From Pithys albifrons albifrons (Eukaryota > Chordata > Aves > Passeriformes > Thamnophilidae): DNA of 64,000 nt. Location: NCBI RefSeq assembly GCF_047495875.1, contig NC_092459.1:35745634-35809633 (forward strand), in the 5' to 3' direction. Shown piece by piece: positions 60,895 to 64,000 of this stretch (its first letter is position 1; the number at the start of each line of letters is the position of its first letter). A model generated the notes under the pieces. That model was not told where the DNA came from. It ran no database searches and saw only the letters and a program-made list of their open reading frames with translations. Both the position numbers and the translations under genes were made by a program.

Positions 60895-61273
60895 TATGTA
60901 TATATGTGTATGGATGGCCAGACTTGGCGAACGCAGATTTGGGCAGGGCTCTCCCCACGTGGGTGTGCCCTTCCAGCCTGCACGGTGGATTTTTTAGGTG
61001 AGGCACAGCGTGCGCAGAACTGGCCCCACCGTTTAAGTCCTGAGGTCCATGTGCCACGGCCAAGCGAGCTTGGACAGTGACAGGGAAGTCCTCGGGACTG
61101 TCACAGCACCCGGTACTAACCGGGGCTGACCCTGCTGAGCATCTGAGATGTGATGGGATGGGATGGCAGGGAGGCATTGAACTGCCAGGGGACGGTCCCC
61201 ACTGAGACTTGAACTCAGGACCTTGGGATTCAGAGTCCAGAGTGCTCTCCTTTACACCACGGGACCGCCCTAA
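60895..61273 (-). mobile_element. tRNA-Gln/5S-like SINE, copy 4 (upstream of UBE2J1)
   Basis: Bounded by a 9-bp duplication TGATTGTTA (60886-60894 and 61274-61282). The minus-strand head (61270-61194) is the most tRNA-like of the four, with ACTCTGGACTCTGAATCC and GAGTTCAAGTCTC. It has the 5S-like segment at about 61152-61103 and an AT-rich tail TATGTATATATGTGTATGG on the plus strand. Shares the CACGTGGGTGTGCCC variant with the copy at 55.2 kb. Lies about 640 bp upstream of the UBE2J1 ATG, in its sense orientation. Confidence 0.87.
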
Positions 61274-62347
61274 TGATTGTTAGTTTAGGCAAGAATTACC
61301 AGCAAGAGCTTGATTTAATTGCCACCTTTTCCATGCCACAGTGCCAGAGGGATATTTGTTTGCATCTGCAACTTGGTTTCTCTGACACCTGGCTACAGGC
61401 ACAGTTGGGATAGCACTTTTAAGAATGTATAGCTAAGGAAATGCCTAAAATAAAGTGGCCAGAATAACAGCAGTCTCAGTTTCTGTTTAATTCAGTATAA
61501 CCTGTAAATAAGAAACCTGTATGAGCTCTTACATGCTTGTTTTCAGTATCATGAGCTAGAAGCTCACATCTAGCTTGTGTTGTCCTTAATTTCATTTATG
61601 AAATGAATTATCCTTAATTTCATCTGTTACTTTTATATTCTTTATAATAGTCTTGAAACTTTTTTTTCATGTTTTAATGTCTTAGTTTTCTGTTCCTCTT
61701 TCCCTCTTTGATTGAACAGAACAGTAAACAATTGTCAACAAAAACATTTGAGCAGGTACATTTCTTTCACCTCCTGATGTTCTCAGAATTTCAAAACAAG
61801 GCGTTACTCTTCTCGTTCTGTTGCACTGTGATGTAACTAAAGAAAGCAACTTTACCACACCTTGAAAACTAGCAAAATTTTTGAAGGGGTGAAGTGATTG
61901 TCCTTTCTACGGGACAAAGTGCTATGAATAGAAGAAAGCATCAATAATGTATGTCATCATTAATGTATAAGGGGAGGGATGGCATCAGACCTTGGGGTTC
62001 CCTCCAGGGTACATTTAATGGCCAATAATTCTTAATGACATCTCAGCATTTCTGGTTAATGATGGCTGATCTGTCCACTTGAGATGGTGAGCTGCAGGCA
62101 CTGGGTGTCATGTTCACAAAATATTTTGGTCATTTTTGGTAGGTATGTCCCATCTTTCCTTGTTTCCTTGAGCCATCTTGCTGTGCAGCAAGAGAAGGGC
62201 TCTGGGACCACCTGTCACTAATTATGCCCTTCCCCAAAGTAAGAAAGCTGTATTTTGCATTCAGAAATCTGGTTTTCAGTGTAAAATGTTGTGGGGTCCA
62301 TTTTGGTAGAAGATAATTTTGGAAGTGAAAACGTGAAAAATTTAAAC

Positions 62348-63100
62348 TGATAGTGATGGGGGAGAGGGGAAGGGGGAACCTTTGTTTATTTTACTTAGGG
62401 CTTATGATGCTTATTTTGTTTATACTTATTCTACTTATGTTCATTTTGTTTATGCCTATTTTGTTTATGCCTATTTACCTAGAACTTATGATAATGCTTA
62501 TTTTCTTATCTTACTTATACTTTTATACTTATCTTAGAATTTGCTTAGTAGTGTTAAGTTCACTGTATAACATGTAGCAAAACTCACACACTGTCCTTGA
62601 GGGTGCGATATCAAGAGGCCCAGAGCTTCTTGGAACAATTAAAACAGTCAGGATACCCCATGATAAATCAGAAAACATGTCAAAAGAACAAGATAAGTCC
62701 AATTAGACCAGTTACAGTTGCCAACAAGACTGGTTTGAACCAGTTCTGAGCAAAAGGTAGAAAGTTCACAGGAGGAAGACGTCTTACTTCATCCCAAAAG
62801 ACCACCTAGGACCCCTACCCTGAATTACCAGAGGAACAGCGCTGATGCAAGAAGGAGCAACATGGGGCAGAGAAAATGGAAATTAGTTCCTGAAACTCAT
62901 TACAATAACCCTGCCTTCTCTAAGAAAATAATGTTTATGCATGAAAGAAAATTAAATATGTATAACCTACTTGCATATAAACCCATTGTTAGCTCAACCA
63001 GGCACGCATGTTTTTTGAGGAGTTATCCTCCATGCATCCTGGGCCAGGAATAAACGTACCTCTCTATAACCTCACTGGATTACAGGGTTTTTATTTTGCA
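62348..63100 (+). mobile_element. Probable solo retroviral LTR
   Basis: A TG...CA segment of about 753 bp with a 4-bp direct repeat AAAC at 62344-62347 and 63101-63104. It has a TATAAA at 62976-62981 and AATAAA at 63049-63054, spaced as in a U3-R layout. The 5' part (62390-62545) is an array of TTAT-rich units such as TTTATGCCTATTTTG. No primer-binding site or coding sequence follows, hence a solo LTR. Family not recognised; a 4-bp duplication suggests an ERV1-like element. Confidence 0.55.
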
Positions 63101-64000
63101 AAACAATAGTTATTTTGATGTTCTTAAGCATAACATGGAGTTTAGCTGTGCCTTCTGGGCTCTGGCCCTTGACCCTGGCTGCACTGACAGTGTCATTTTA
63201 TACAGTTCAAGGAGGGAGCACCTGCAGTTAACATGAATCTTGGGCTTTTAGCTAAAAAGGATATATAGTCATTGTATCTGCTTGACAGCTAAGCAATATT
63301 AAAAATAAGCTGAATGCACTTAGAGCAACAGAAATTCACTGGGAGGAGGTGCACATTTTCCCCATTTAAGGAAGCTACAGTGTGGCCTGGGGGTGAGCTG
63401 GGGGAAGCGCCATGAGACATTGTGCAGAGCTAGCAGTACAAGACTGCTTTCATTTTCAGAAGTACTATTAGTTAAAAGAGCTGCAGGACATGAATGCTGT
63501 CAGATGAATCTGCTGCCTCCTGTGAGGTAGGAGCATGTGGCTGGAGATCTGGGGATTAATTCCCAGCCCCCCATGTCAGCAGCTGCTTGGGGCAGATGAG
63601 GAGCAGGCACTGCAGGGCTCTTGCAAAGTCACTGTTGCCAGTCCAGAAGCAGCACCTCGCTCCTCTTCCTGCCTCTGGTTAAAAATGCCCTTTGGATTTG
63701 TGTTTTCATTGTTTAGGCTTATTCAGGAAGAAGCCATTTTGTGCTAGAACTTGTGGGGTTTTAAAACCAAATTCCAAATATAGTAGCAAAATTGCAGTCA
63801 AATTCTACATGCTGGCAGTACTTCATGTAGCTTGTGTAGCCTGTCATATGATCTAACTTGGGCAAAAAATAAACATGCTCAGCTGAAGCACATAGAAACT
63901 GAAAGTTTGCCTGAACACCGCTGCAACAATGTCATCAGATTGGTTGCAGCACAGCAAGAATCATCAGTTTTGGTAACTCACAATATTAAAAATTGTGTGG

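Larger units (their letters stand above)
60690..64000. other. Region upstream of UBE2J1, no gene recognised
   Basis: Holds SINE copy 4 and the probable solo LTR. RRAGD would be the next gene expected by human synteny, but no exon of it is recognisable up to 64,000. A 13-bp direct repeat TCCTTAATTTCAT flanks 61594-61609. Confidence 0.65.

Noticed and set aside
61103..61152. Possible 5S rRNA gene or pseudogene
   Set aside because: Only an internally deleted piece is present, always within the SINE, without the C box or complete ends.
61194..61270. Possible functional tRNA-Gln gene
   Set aside because: The acceptor stem does not close as a tRNA and the sequence is embedded in a repeat present four times with duplications; it is a SINE head.
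62353..62577. Small hydrophobic frame
   Set aside because: Produced by the TTAT-rich array inside the solo LTR; Leu/Ile/Phe/Met richness follows from composition.

Overview
This is vertebrate nuclear DNA from a bird, most likely a songbird. Two intron-rich genes lie on the minus strand. Their order and orientation match the GABRR2-UBE2J1 neighbourhood of human 6q15. Avian CR1 LINE fragments are frequent, and one LTR resembles the ERVL-type LTRs common in songbirds. There are no bacterial features, no CRISPR array and no rRNA gene. Almost every open frame outside the exons below is a chance frame in introns or repeats.

Positions 1-30,240 hold GABRR2, the GABA receptor rho-2 subunit. Eight coding exons (362 codons) can be placed base by base with GT-AG splice sites and consistent phases: signal peptide, extracellular domain, Cys-loop and membrane segments M1-M3. 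The last exon, with the rest of the cytoplasmic loop, M4 and the stop, lies beyond the left edge. Positions 30,241-33,187 are the GABRR2 upstream region and the UBE2J1 3' UTR.

Positions 33,188-60,257 hold a complete UBE2J1, the tail-anchored ER ubiquitin-conjugating enzyme of ER-associated degradation. It has eight coding exons, 960 nt and 319 residues. Exon 1 sits in a CpG island with a UPRE-type TGACGTGG and a kappaB-like site just upstream of the ATG. Positions 60,700-64,000 contain no recognisable gene, only a SINE and a probable solo LTR.

The most unusual content is a family of four SINE-like insertions, each about 340-380 bp, at 46.8, 53.8, 55.2 and 60.9 kb. They all lie in or just beside UBE2J1. 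Each has a tRNA-Gln-like head and a 5S-rRNA-like segment with an internal deletion, then a structured body and an AT-rich tail. Three have clear 8-9 bp target-site duplications. One carries an inverted head inside a single pair of duplications, as expected from twin priming. This looks like a young chimeric tRNA/5S SINE family. I cannot tell from the sequence alone whether it has been named before.

Other points of interest are a third cysteine inside the rho-2 Cys-loop, a palindromic TAAT-type dyad around a CCAAT box upstream of GABRR2, a telomere-like CCCTGA array, and a 21-bp minisatellite in UBE2J1 intron 1. Exon boundaries were read by eye from splice signals and remembered protein families. 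Repeat boundaries are approximate unless duplications are given.
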